64,000 bases of DNA, taken from the NCBI RefSeq assembly GCF_030848575.1, contig NZ_JAVDDX010000002.1, positions 62,001-126,000 of the forward strand. The letters run 5' to 3'. This stretch comes from Haloarcula sp. H-GB4 (GTDB lineage: Archaea; Halobacteriota; Halobacteria; Halobacteriales; Haloarculaceae). The position numbers were made by a program, and so were the translations under genes. A model generated the notes under the pieces. That model did not search any database and had not been told where the DNA came from. It worked only from the letters and a program-made list of their open reading frames with translations. Positions 9,247 to 18,400 of this stretch are shown here, in pieces (the first letter of the stretch is position 1; every line of letters starts with the position of its first letter).

Positions 9247-9420
9247 ATGAACGAATCCGCCCGAGCGCGACTGATCGGCGGTGCGATGGTTCTCGTCGGT
9301 CTCGCTCAGGCGTTCATCGGGACCAGACAGGGCGATACGATCTTTGCTGGTCTCGGCGGAGCATACGCCCTCATCGGAGTTGCATACCTCTGTGCCCACG
9401 GTCGCGGGCCTTCACGATGA
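9247..9420 (+). CDS. Small two-helix membrane protein
   Basis: A 57-residue hydrophobic protein beginning MNESARARLIGGAM. Two predicted transmembrane helices are separated by a short polar turn (GTRQGDT), with a basic C-terminus. The ATG at 9247 is preferred because the hydrophobic helix starts just after it; a frame extension to 9199 adds only unremarkable sequence. No homology-based function is apparent. Confidence 0.55.
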   Translation: MNESARARLIGGAMVLVGLAQAFIGTRQGDTIFAGLGGAYALIGVAYLCAHGRGPSR

Positions 9421-9479
9421 CCGATGACCAACGCCGTATGTTTATAGTGCTTGCTGGTCATTGTCATACACGAACAACA

Positions 9480-9746
9480 ATGACACTCCGAACCGCGATC
9501 CAACAGTCGAAGATACTCACATTCGTGGTACTGGGTGCCTTCGTCTGGCTGTTACTGACACTGTTCGAAGTCGCGTCGACCATCGACTTCGCGACCGGCA
9601 CAGCGACGTTTGTCGGCCAGAACGCGCTGGGCGGCATCGCTGGGGTGTTGGTGTTGACCACCGTGCTCGGAGCGCTCGTGGTCCTGTACTCCGAGATGAC
9701 CGAGTCGGACCCGGCCCCACAGTCGTGGCCGCCATCCGAAGAATGA
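9480..9746 (+). CDS. Small two-helix membrane protein, first gene of a coupled trio
   Basis: An 88-residue protein starting MTLRTAIQQSKILTF, with two transmembrane helices and an acidic Pro-rich cytoplasmic tail (ESDPAPQSWPPSEE). A TATA-like TGTTTATAG lies about 38 nt upstream of the ATG. Its stop overlaps the start of the following zinc-ribbon gene (ATGA), which in turn overlaps the next gene, so the three form one tightly coupled unit. I do not recognise a function. Confidence 0.75.
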   Translation: MTLRTAIQQSKILTFVVLGAFVWLLLTLFEVASTIDFATGTATFVGQNALGGIAGVLVLTTVLGALVVLYSEMTESDPAPQSWPPSEE

Positions 9747-9886
9747 CCTACTACAGTTGCGAGGAATGCGGCCAGATGATAGACCTCTCGGCGTTCGAGG
9801 GGAAGCCGCGCCGACAGGAGTGTCCGGTGTGTGAGGAAACGACGCTGTGGACGCCAGAGTTCGAGGGCGAGGGGGTGTCGTTTTGA
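9743..9886 (+). CDS. Tiny zinc-ribbon protein (47 aa)
   Basis: A 47-residue protein with two CxxC knuckles, CEECG near the N-terminus and CPVCEETTLW about 20 residues later, forming a rubredoxin-like zinc ribbon. The ATG overlaps the preceding stop and the gene's own stop overlaps the TTG start of the next gene. It is too small to be an enzyme; a nucleic-acid or protein-binding role is typical for such ribbons, but none can be assigned here. Confidence 0.75.
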   Translation: MTYYSCEECGQMIDLSAFEGKPRRQECPVCEETTLWTPEFEGEGVSF

Positions 9887-10227
9887 CGCTTACCTTCGAG
9901 GTGAGTGACCGGCTGTATGAGGCCGCCCAAGAGTGGGCCGACCGGCGATTAGAGGATATTGACGAGGCGATGGAGACCAAAGTCGAGCAGGCGTTGCTGG
10001 AGATCGAGCACCTCGTCTCACAGTCCCACGACGTGGAATTCAACGTCGACGGTCGCGAGATACGGTACGAACCAACCGAGGAACTGGCTACGTTACTCCG
10101 TCAACAGGCCGAAGAGAGCGGAGTCGACGAGAGCGCGGTCCTGAAAATGCACGTCGACCTCTACGCCAACGCGTTCCTTGACGAAGTGACGGACGAACAG
10201 AAACCACCGGGAACGCCGTCTGAGTGA
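9883..10227 (+). CDS. Conserved acidic haloarchaeal protein, helical, function unknown
   Basis: About 114 residues, starting at a TTG that overlaps the previous stop (TTGA), giving MTLTFEVSDRLYEAA. An in-frame ATG at 9847 is possible but would overlap the zinc-ribbon gene by 40 nt. The first half is helical and amphipathic (EAMETKVEQALLEIEHLV); a beta segment (VEFNVDGREIRYEP) and a final acidic helix follow. No catalytic motif is seen. Tight coupling with the zinc-ribbon gene implies a shared process. Confidence 0.7.
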   Translation: MTLTFEVSDRLYEAAQEWADRRLEDIDEAMETKVEQALLEIEHLVSQSHDVEFNVDGREIRYEPTEELATLLRQQAEESGVDESAVLKMHVDLYANAFLDEVTDEQKPPGTPSE

Positions 10228-10271
10228 CGGCATCAAAACTTAAGCCCGGCCACTGCAACAGATGATATACA

Positions 10272-10406
10272 ATGACACACGAAGAAAGCGAGTGGAAACC
10301 TAAGGGTGCGACAGAGACGTTCAACGACTTCGAGGTCTGGGACCACGGCGTCTGGCCAGGTGACGTGAACCAGAACGACACGACAACGGACGACGACGAG
10401 GAGTGA
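10272..10406 (+). CDS. Small acidic protein (44 aa), probably leaderless
   Basis: A short open frame of 44 residues beginning MTHEESEWKPKGATE and ending in a run of Asp/Glu. A TATA-like AAACTTAAG sits about 30 nt upstream of the ATG, the spacing expected for a leaderless haloarchaeal transcript. The central block FNDFEVWDHGVWPGD has the aromatic/acidic pattern of a conserved small protein rather than random sequence. No function is known to me. Confidence 0.6.
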   Translation: MTHEESEWKPKGATETFNDFEVWDHGVWPGDVNQNDTTTDDDEE

Positions 10407-10464
10407 ACGCTATCGGCGTCAGGTCTTGTACTATTTTCGTGGCCCACTCTCACGTGAGCAACAG

Positions 10465-11682
10465 CTACGGGGCCGGGAAGGCCCGTTTATCACGCGGCGG
10501 AACGTAGAAGTTCGAGCGTGACGCAACTTCGATAAATTCCAGCAGGCCGTTGTTCTGCCGGTCCCGGAGTTCTTCGTGTTCTTCCCGGAGCCACCAGCCG
10601 TTCATCGCGTCCCGGACTTCCTCGAAGTCACGCGGGCGTTCCTGTAATGAAAGGAAGTGAATCCCGGCCTGGCCGCCGTCAATCGTGTTGAAGTCGCGCC
10701 GGAGGAGAATCGGCTCCCCGTCCTTACGGGCGCGGGCGACCTTCTCGAAGTGGCCGACCGCTCCCTCATTGCTCGCGTGCTCGCGAACCATGTCGGCGAA
10801 GGTGAGGTCGCCTCTGTCGATGTCCTCGGGGGAGAACTCCGCCGAGAACAGCCGCTTGACGCGGTCAGACTGGGCGAGTTCCCACCAGTTGTCGAAGGCC
10901 TCATTGATCCGTGAGAGGTGTATTGTAGTCCCACCGGCGTAGGGGCCGTCGCCGATGGTGACGCGGTCCTCGCTGGCCTGCGTGCCGGACCGACCGGCGA
11001 AAAAGCCCGAGAACATATACGATTCCGCGGGAATATCGGCGGGGACGCCTTCCGCGCCGGCGTGGGCGGCCGGGAGTCCCCCGCCGATGAAACCGCCGCG
11101 GCGGTCTGCCACGGAGAACACGTCGCCAAGTCGGCCCTGAATTTCCGCGTCCGCAAGCGTCGGCCGCGTGTCGAACATCGCCGACTCAGCGGCGGCGAGA
11201 TTCGACGGAACGTCGCTCGCCAGAACGAGCATTGCGTCGAAAGCCTGTAGATCGGGATCGTCTGTCCGGGAAAGAACCCGCGGGCTGCGTATCGGGGACG
11301 AATCAAGCGACCCGTAGGTGTCGAAGTAGCTCGTCCCCCATCCGAGCATATGCAGGAGCCCTGCGCTGTTGAACTCATAGGCGTCTTCCAGTGTTCGCAT
11401 CGCCAGTTCGACGGTCTCCGCGGCCGCGTCAGATGGTTCGTCGTCGAGGTCGAGCATGAACAGTCGGAAATGACGTGGCAACAGGTCGTTGCCAGCGGCA
11501 TCGCTTCGAAGGCGCTCGTTCCAGGCGTGTTGCCGTATCGGGAGTTCGTTGGCCCGCGGGTTCGGGTCGAGGTCACCCGTCGGCGACTCCGCTTGCCTGG
11601 CTAGCAGGGATGAACAGCCGCTGAGACCGGCCGCTCCGGTGAGTGTGGAGAGCCGGAGCAGTAGCCCGCGGCGCGAAGGCAT
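10465..11682 (-). CDS. Tat-exported lipoprotein, Dyp-peroxidase-like
   Basis: A 405-residue protein with twin arginines (MPSRRGLL) and a lipobox LSGC near residue 23, so it is probably folded in the cytoplasm, exported by Tat and lipid-anchored outside. The C-terminal half resembles dye-decolourising (Dyp) heme peroxidases: GHFEKVARARKDGEP around the candidate proximal His, ILLRRDFNT, then GIHFLSLQERPRDFEEVRD. Where Dyp enzymes have the catalytic GxxDG, this protein reads RGGFIGGGLPA, with Gly replacing Asp. It is divergent from three small membrane genes and lies beside the formate dehydrogenase locus. Whether it binds heme is not known; an electron-transfer or structural role is possible. 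Confidence 0.7.
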   Translation of the reverse strand: MPSRRGLLLRLSTLTGAAGLSGCSSLLARQAESPTGDLDPNPRANELPIRQHAWNERLRSDAAGNDLLPRHFRLFMLDLDDEPSDAAAETVELAMRTLEDAYEFNSAGLLHMLGWGTSYFDTYGSLDSSPIRSPRVLSRTDDPDLQAFDAMLVLASDVPSNLAAAESAMFDTRPTLADAEIQGRLGDVFSVADRRGGFIGGGLPAAHAGAEGVPADIPAESYMFSGFFAGRSGTQASEDRVTIGDGPYAGGTTIHLSRINEAFDNWWELAQSDRVKRLFSAEFSPEDIDRGDLTFADMVREHASNEGAVGHFEKVARARKDGEPILLRRDFNTIDGGQAGIHFLSLQERPRDFEEVRDAMNGWWLREEHEELRDRQNNGLLEFIEVASRSNFYVPPRDKRAFPAP

Positions 11683-11779
11683 GGTATGTTATTACAAGGG
11701 TAGGGGTACGCAGAGAAAAACTTTGTCGCAGAAGAACAGGTCATAACGGTTTTTTACTTGTCAGTCCGTACCACGACCC

Positions 11780-11929
11780 ATGTTAAATATACTCATGCAT
11801 GCGGAATCGGGGCTGGACCTCCCGTTTCCACCCGACATGGGCGCGGCGGTCCTCGGTGTCGGGCTGGTTGTTCTCGCCGTCATCACGTACGATGTCTATC
11901 AGCAGCACTGGACCGGAAAGGGTACCTGA
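11780..11929 (+). CDS. Single-helix membrane protein (49 aa), first of three overlapping genes
   Basis: A 49-residue protein starting MLNILMHAESGLDLPFPPD, with one transmembrane helix (AAVLGVGLVVLAVITYDVY) near the C-terminus. A T-rich box about 28 nt upstream could be the promoter. The stop overlaps the next ATG (TGATG), so it is translated together with the two genes that follow. It resembles small accessory subunits of membrane complexes in size only. Confidence 0.65.
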   Translation: MLNILMHAESGLDLPFPPDMGAAVLGVGLVVLAVITYDVYQQHWTGKGT

Positions 11930-12204
11930 TGGCCACCGAGCAATCGAACTCCCGGCTGACCGCCGTGTCACTTCTCGGTTATCTCCGAATTCTGGTTTAC
12001 ACCCTCGCTACGCTGCTGGCACTCTCACTGCTGGTCGTCGGTACAATCGGCCTCATCGCCGAACTCAAGGGGAGCTGGCACTGGCAGATTCACCTCAAAT
12101 CGACTATCAGCTACATCGGGCTGTTCGTCAGCCGTCTGCTAGTCGTCCTCGTTCCGCTGTTCGTGGTCCTCGTCGTCGGTCGACGGGTGGTCCCCGATGC
12201 GTGA
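11929..12204 (+). CDS. Small membrane protein, second of three overlapping genes
   Basis: A 91-residue protein with two strong transmembrane helices (LVYTLATLLALSLLVVGTIG and LLVVLVPLFVVLVVG) and a short polar loop with SWHWQIH. It overlaps both neighbours by a few bases. The two-helix layout with a His/Trp-rich loop suggests a membrane-complex subunit. No family is recognised. Confidence 0.7.
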   Translation: MATEQSNSRLTAVSLLGYLRILVYTLATLLALSLLVVGTIGLIAELKGSWHWQIHLKSTISYIGLFVSRLLVVLVPLFVVLVVGRRVVPDA

Positions 12205-12430
12205 GCGACTGCATGTGAACCCATTCGGTGTCATCGCGGCGGCCTCGGCCACGCTCCTCTGCGTGCTGGTCGCGGGCGCGGGCGCCGTCGCGGTCATCGC
12301 ACGGTCGGTCAACTCCTGGCGGTCGCTCTTTCTCATGGAACAGGCGATGGCATTCCTGCTGCCTGCTGTAAAGGTTCTGATCATTGTCGGGCTCATCGCA
12401 AGCGTCGGGCTCGTGCTCCGAATCCGGTAG
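12197..12430 (+). CDS. Small membrane protein, third of three overlapping genes
   Basis: A 77-residue protein with two transmembrane helices (residues about 10-33 and 50-74). It starts 8 nt inside the previous gene and ends 8 nt from the convergent TorD-type gene. The three small proteins probably assemble together. Their position between the Dyp-like lipoprotein and the formate dehydrogenase locus hints at a link to exported redox enzymes, but this is inference. Confidence 0.7.
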   Translation: MRERLHVNPFGVIAAASATLLCVLVAGAGAVAVIARSVNSWRSLFLMEQAMAFLLPAVKVLIIVGLIASVGLVLRIR

Positions 12431-12438
12431 CCGCCCCG

Positions 12439-13065
12439 CTACCCGATCTGGGCGACGATTTCGTCCTCGAAGCGGACGAGCCCTTCACAGATGAGCGCCG
12501 CTGCGAGGAACAGTCCGTCATCGGCCTCGTCGCGCATCTCGTCAGCGAATTCGACAACCCACTCGCTGAGGTGTTGCTCAATGAACACTCGTTCGTAGCC
12601 GACCGTCTCCTCGTCGCCCTCGCGCTGGCGTTCAATGAGATACCGCAGGAATGCCAGCTCGACGGCGACGAAGTCGTCCTCTTCGGGGTAGTCCTCGGGC
12701 GGTGCCCACCCCGCCGCAGCGTAGCTGGCATCAACCTCGGCGAGTCCTTCGCCGATGAACTCCGTGTCCTCGCGGTAGTTCGTCTCGTGGGGCAACACCG
12801 GCGGCCGCGGGCCGACGAGCAGGTCCGTGTACTCCCGTTCGAGGTCGTCCTGCACCGCCGAAACCGACCGGTCGGCGTTCTCGTCGATCCACGTCGCAAG
12901 CATCTCGAAGCCCTCGTCGAGCTGGTCGTTGATCGAATCTTCCGGCAGTTGCACCTCGCCGCTCACTAGCCGCTCGACGAACGCTTCCTCGGGCACGTCC
13001 CAGAACACGTCGATGACGAAATCCACCAGTTCGAGGCGGGCCTCGTAGACGGCTGCGTCGTTCAT
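12439..13065 (-). CDS. TorD/DmsD-family molybdoenzyme maturation chaperone
   Basis: A 208-residue, almost wholly helical, acidic protein. TorD-family chaperones bind the twin-arginine leader of a Mo enzyme and hold it until cofactor insertion. The diagnostic stretch is LEREYTDLLVGP followed by HETNYRE (residues about 76-103), matching the family's E-Y-x-x-L-F-x-G-P and H-E-S-Y blocks. It overlaps the upstream polyferredoxin gene by 4 nt, so the two are coupled. Its likely client is the Tat-exported formate dehydrogenase alpha subunit encoded divergently at 15431. Confidence 0.85.
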   Translation of the reverse strand: MNDAAVYEARLELVDFVIDVFWDVPEEAFVERLVSGEVQLPEDSINDQLDEGFEMLATWIDENADRSVSAVQDDLEREYTDLLVGPRPPVLPHETNYREDTEFIGEGLAEVDASYAAAGWAPPEDYPEEDDFVAVELAFLRYLIERQREGDEETVGYERVFIEQHLSEWVVEFADEMRDEADDGLFLAAALICEGLVRFEDEIVAQIG

Positions 13066-15197
13066 CGCTTCTCCCCATGATCGAACAGCAGACGACTCCG
13101 GCAGTCGCTACAGTACTCGAAGACGGAGTGGTCGGCGTCGGGAGCCAGCCCCTCGACCTGGTCGCCGACCTCCTCCTCGATTTTGTCGGCGGAGGCGACA
13201 CTGGTGAACGGTTTCCCACAGCGGACACATTCCAGCATATCGCCCTCGTGGACGGTTATCCAGGCCTCGCCGCCCCTGTTCTCGGGGAGCAGGGAGAGGT
13301 CCAGCCCGTCGTGCATCGTAATCGCCGTCTCTGGACAGCCCTCCTCACAGAGACCGCAGTTGACGCAATCTGCGTGGTTGAACGCCAGCTCGCCCTCGCC
13401 GGTCCGCTGGATGGCATCGGTCGGACAGAGGTTCGTACAGGTTGGTGTCAGCGTACACGCGTCGTTGACGTCCATGACCCCGAAGTCTTTCAGCCCGCGA
13501 ATCACCTCGCGTTCGGGTTCGACGTGTTCGAGGATGGTCCGAACGCTCTCTAGGGCCCAGCCATGGCTGTCGAAATCGGGGTTGGGGCGAGGGTCCTCAC
13601 GGTCCGTGTCGCTTCGGCCGGTCGCCTCGTAGCCGCCGGCCGGCATCGGCGTCTCGTCAAGCCCGAACTCGACAAACCCGGACAGCGACTCGACGAAGGC
13701 CTCGGGGTTGCCGGCCTCGGGCGCAAAGAAGCCGACCCGGTCACCGAGCCCAAGGTCGGTCGTCGCCTGATTGAGCCGGTCGACCAGCTCTTGCTTGGGG
13801 TCCGGGCCGGAGTGCAGACACGAGCCGCCACAGCCGACGATGGCGACGCCGTCCGCGCCGGCCGCGAGCGCGTGCATGACGTGTGCTTCGCCAACCGTGT
13901 CCGTGCAATTGACGGAAACGGGGAGGATGGGCGGGTAGTCGAGGTCGCCCGAGCGCACCGCCTTGCGACCGTGCGCTCGAAGGCGTTCCATCGCGTACTC
14001 CGAACAGACGAACGCGATGACCTGAGTGTCGATACCTGCGCTGTCGCCCCGCGAGAGCAAGCTCTCGTCGGAATCGTCTTGCAGTAGTGCCTCGACTTCG
14101 CGCGCGAGCCGTCGGTTCGAGGGCTCACGGAGCTGTGTTGCACCCGTTGGGCAGGCACTCGTACAAGCTCCGCAGTTCTCGCAGGCGGTCTCGTCGAACT
14201 CGACTGAATCGATAGTCGGCCGGTCGACCGCGCCGTGTGGGCAGGCGTCGACGCAGGCCGTACACCCTTCTTGGCTGGACGCACCTGCCGCGCAGACATC
14301 CATATCGAGGTCGAGGAACTGCGGTTTCTCGATGCCGCCCAGCTGTGATTCGACTGCGGCGATGGTGCCGGCGTCGACCGGCCCGGTGTAAAAGCCCAAT
14401 CGACCGCCGCGGGCGTCGTCGCGGCCGCCGGGGTAGATGACCTGGTCGACTTCAACGGTGCGGGTAACGCCGTTCAGGTCGATAGCGTCGGTCGGACAGA
14501 TGTTCGTCCACTCGCCGTCGGGCGCGTCCGGATGGATGTCGACAGGGAACTCCGTCACCATCCCGTCTGGCCCCTCGCGCACACAGTCCATGCAGTCGAT
14601 GCAGTCATCGGTGACGCGGGCTTCCAGTGTGAGTTCGTACTCGCCGTAGGAGCCATCGATGTCAACGACGCGCCCGCGCTCCATCGTCACGTCGCCGAGC
14701 CCTTCCACGTCGGCGAAGTCCCGCCCGTCCGCGATGAACGTCACGTCGGCGTCGTCAGTCAGCGACCGCGCCGCGCCGGGGTCGCCCACGACAGCGACGC
14801 GGTTCCCGGCGTCTTTCGACACCGTTCGTGACGGTGCTTCCTCGCGGAGGCCGGCCTGTTTTGCGTTGATTAGGCGGGCCGTCTTGTCAGTGGCCGATGC
14901 CTCGTCATGGACCCAGGCGCTGGTTTCCCGATGGTCGACAAACACCGACGCCTCGGGATGGAGGTCGTGCTCGTCGGCAAGCCCGCGGATGCGGTCCTGA
15001 CACGACGGTTCCGGCGTCGTCGCGATGACCTGATCGAGATTGTACTCCTCGATGACCTGTGACATCCCGGCTAAGCCGTCCTGGCAGAGTAGTTCGGAAC
15101 TGGCCACGACATCGACATCATCGACACCGTCCCGTACCGCTTCGAGGTCGATGTCACACGATCCCCCACAGGAACACACGAAGGCGCCTGTATTCAT
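13062..15197 (-). CDS. HdrA/MvhD-like polyferredoxin (iron-sulfur electron-transfer protein)
   Basis: A 711-residue cytoplasmic protein built from parts of heterodisulfide reductase A and the MvhD/FrhD hydrogenase linker. Order: an N-terminal HdrA-like CSCGGSC (C8, C10, C14); a shortened segment where HdrA has its FAD domain, keeping only VAVVGDPGAA; an HdrA-type insert with CIDCMDC; a ferredoxin pair including CENCGACTSACP; an MvhD-like domain with FVCSEYAMERLR, VNCTDTVGEA and VGCGGSCLHSG; a second ferredoxin pair ending CVNCGLCEEGCP; and a C-terminal CxxC...CxxC knob. It is divergent from fdhA and coupled to the TorD gene. A role carrying electrons between formate oxidation and cytoplasmic carriers, or in maturation, is inference. 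Confidence 0.82.
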   Translation of the reverse strand: MNTGAFVCSCGGSCDIDLEAVRDGVDDVDVVASSELLCQDGLAGMSQVIEEYNLDQVIATTPEPSCQDRIRGLADEHDLHPEASVFVDHRETSAWVHDEASATDKTARLINAKQAGLREEAPSRTVSKDAGNRVAVVGDPGAARSLTDDADVTFIADGRDFADVEGLGDVTMERGRVVDIDGSYGEYELTLEARVTDDCIDCMDCVREGPDGMVTEFPVDIHPDAPDGEWTNICPTDAIDLNGVTRTVEVDQVIYPGGRDDARGGRLGFYTGPVDAGTIAAVESQLGGIEKPQFLDLDMDVCAAGASSQEGCTACVDACPHGAVDRPTIDSVEFDETACENCGACTSACPTGATQLREPSNRRLAREVEALLQDDSDESLLSRGDSAGIDTQVIAFVCSEYAMERLRAHGRKAVRSGDLDYPPILPVSVNCTDTVGEAHVMHALAAGADGVAIVGCGGSCLHSGPDPKQELVDRLNQATTDLGLGDRVGFFAPEAGNPEAFVESLSGFVEFGLDETPMPAGGYEATGRSDTDREDPRPNPDFDSHGWALESVRTILEHVEPEREVIRGLKDFGVMDVNDACTLTPTCTNLCPTDAIQRTGEGELAFNHADCVNCGLCEEGCPETAITMHDGLDLSLLPENRGGEAWITVHEGDMLECVRCGKPFTSVASADKIEEEVGDQVEGLAPDADHSVFEYCSDCRSRLLFDHGEKR

Positions 15198-15267
15198 TAA
15201 TCATGCAAAATCCTGTCGCAGTAATAGACCTTGCGGAGTGTTCACACATCTGTTCATGAATTCAACC

Positions 15268-15279
15268 CCAAATATTTGG
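15268..15279. promoter_or_regulatory. Perfect 12-bp palindrome between divergent fdhA and polyferredoxin genes
   Basis: CCAAATATTTGG is a perfect palindrome in the 233-nt divergent intergenic region, 71 nt upstream of the polyferredoxin ATG and about 150 nt upstream of fdhA. A second short palindrome, TTCATGAA, lies at 15253-15260. The region is much more AT-rich than its flanks. Both could be operator sites coordinating the two transcripts. No regulator gene is adjacent. Confidence 0.4.
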
Positions 15280-15430
15280 ACGGCCGGAAAATTACAGGGA
15301 TTATGATACCTAACTATGTCACATTTTATCATGGATGACATCGAATTTGTGCCACGTCTAGACAGACAATGACAAACCAGATTACGTGGCAAACACGGAC
15401 AGCACCGGTAATGGGTGGGCACCATTCACG

Positions 15431-18400
15431 ATGAGCACACAACAGGAACCGGTCTCACTGGATCTCGACCGGCGCTCGTTCATGAAGGCGAGCGCCCTCG
15501 CGGGCGGGGTCGCCCTCGGCGTCAGCGGCGCTGGTCGGGCACTTCAGGAGGACGGCGAGGAAACGGACGGGACAGACACGGACACGGAACTGACAAAGAC
15601 GATCTGCAACTACTGCTCGGTGGGCTGTGGCTTCCGTGGTGAGCGGGAAGGGAATTCCTTCGTCGGCATGGAACCATGGCATGAACACCCGATAAACGCC
15701 GGATCACTCTGCTCGAAAGGGGCCGGCATCTACGAGACCGAACACTCCGAGAAGCGTCTCAAACACCCGATGATACAGGAGGACGGGGAGTGGCGCAAGC
15801 TCGGCTGGAACGAAGCGTACGACCGGCTGGCGACAGACATCCGGGCGCTGTGGCCCGACGACGACACTTCGCCGGACGAGGCTGTCGACGTCGACGCGGA
15901 GCACAGCCGCGAGAGTGTGATGTTGCTCGGCAGCGCCCATCACTCCAACGAGGAGGCCTACGCCAGCAGGAAGCTGGCGGCGTTCATGGGCACGAACAAC
16001 ATCGACCACCAGGCGCGGATCTGTCACTCCACGACAGTCACGGGGCTGGCAAACACCTGGGGCTATGGCGCGATGACCAACACCGTTCAGGACTACCGGA
16101 ACTTCGACCTGAACATCATCATCGGCCAGAACCCGGCTGAGGCACACCCCATCGCGATGCAGCACATCCTCGAAGGGCAGAAACGCGGCGGGACCATCCT
16201 CAATCTGGACCCACGATTCACGAAGACGTCGGCTCACGCCGACGAGTTCATGCGGTTCCGTCCGGGCACCGATGTGGCCCTGATGATGGGGATCATCAAA
16301 GAACTCCGTGACAAGCACGGGCTCGCGATGGACCCCGACGCGGACGAAAGCGGCCAAAATATGCTCACTGACCGCGTGCAGGGCTGGGAAGACGTCGACG
16401 CGGAACTCGACCAGTACGACAAGGGAACCGTCGAGGAAATCACGTGGGTGTCCGCCGAGGACATCGAGCGCATCGCTGACATGATTGACGAGGCCCGACC
16501 ACACGTCCAGATCGAGTGGGCGATGGGCGGGACCCAGCACAACAACGGGACCCAGAACATCCGCTCGTACGCGATGGCGAGTCTCGCCTCCGGAAGTGCG
16601 GCCAGGAGCGGCGGCGGCCTGCAGGTCATGCGTGGACACGCGAACGTCCAAGGGGCGACCGACCTCGCGGTCGCCAGCCATATCCTGCCGGGATATTACG
16701 GTCTGTCGGCGGGGGGCTGGTCGTGGTGGGCTGAAATCTGGGACCGAACCCCCGAGACCAGCGGCGACACGTCGTTTGCGGACATGTACAACCGGTTCGA
16801 GCTGATGCCGCCGGACAAGTACGTCCGACAGAGTCCGACGTATGAAGGGAGTGAGGACGCGGACTCGCTGCCGCCGAACGCCGACCACGGGCCGAACAAC
16901 CCGGCAGAGAACTCGATGATGTTCCAGAACGGGCTGACTGTGGCCCGCTGGTTCGAGTCTGCCCTCGACAAGGAAGACCGGTATCAGGAAACGCCGATCT
17001 ACCAGCCCGACCAGACGAAGATCGCGGTCTTCTGGGGGCACTCAGCGAACTCCATCAGCGAGATGGAGCAGATGAAAGAGGGCATGGAGAACCTCGATCT
17101 GCTGGTCGTCGTTGACGTGTTCCCTTCGGTTGCGAGCGTGCTGCCGGATTACGAGGACGGCCCGCCGGTGCTGCTGTTACCGGCGTCCAGCCAGTACGAG
17201 CATTACCGCTCGCTGACCAACACGAACCGGTCGGTCCAGTGGTCCGAACCGGTCCGCTCGCCGGCGCACAACTCCAAGCCCGACCTCCAGATCATGCAGG
17301 AACTGGCTGGCTATCTGGGCTTTGGCGAGCACTTCGACTGGGGCGCGGGCTCGGAGCTCTACAACGGCAAATCCACATACGAGGGCGTCATCCGCGAGTT
17401 CAACCTCGGAACCAACACCATCGGCTACCGACAGACGCCCGAACGGCTCCAGCAACACCTAGAGTACGACTACGCGTTCTCCAACGAGGACCTCAAGGGA
17501 GCCGAAGGAACGCCTGTCGCCGGCGAGTACTGGATGCTCCCCTGGCCCTGTTGGGGCGAGGACCATCCGGGCACCCCGATCATCTGGAACGACGACCTGG
17601 ACCCCAACAACGGGGGCCAGGACTTCCGGACTCGCTGGGGCGTCTCGGCACCGACCCCGGAAGACTGGGACGCGATGCCGACAGACGACGATTACCCGAT
17701 GCAGCAGACGCTCAATGCAGTCGGCGACCGATACGAGAGTCAGGAGGACGCGCTTGATCTGACTCGTGCGCCGTACAACCCCCAATGGGCCGACGACGCC
17801 GACACGGCTGCGGACGGCATGATCCACGGCATTCCGGAGTACCCGGGCTGGAAGGTGACGCCACCACAGAGCCTCGTCGACCCGACTCAGGAGGTACAGC
17901 CGGACGAACTCACCATCCCACAGCAGTACGCGCTCGACAATCAGGAGTCGGTGTACACCGCCGCGCAGGCGTTGAACAACCCTGACACCGGAAGCCCGGT
18001 GTTCGACGAGTACCTCGAAACAATGATCGGGGAAGGCGTTGAGCCCGAGTTCTACGAGCAGTATGACTTCAAACAGCCCGACGCGCCAACCGGACGCGGC
18101 CGGGCACGGGCCGTCGTCTGGAGCTTCCTCGACAAGGTGCCGGTGCACCGCGAACCCATCGAGGGGCCGGACACGGAACTGCTGAACGAGTGGCCGGCGA
18201 ACGGCCAGCAGCGGAACTTCTACCGGCTTGACCAGAACAACCTCGAAGAGCAGGAACGGGCCACGGACATCATCCACAATCAGGACGATGGGCCAGATCT
18301 GGACACGATCATGACCAGCGGGCGGCAGGTCGAACATCAGGGCGGCGGTGCGGAGACGCGGAACAACATCCACACCGCCGACCTTCAGCCGCACATGTAC

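Noticed and set aside
15704..17041. 445-codon frame antisense to fdhA
   Set aside because: No signature and atypical composition; explained as the shadow of fdhA.
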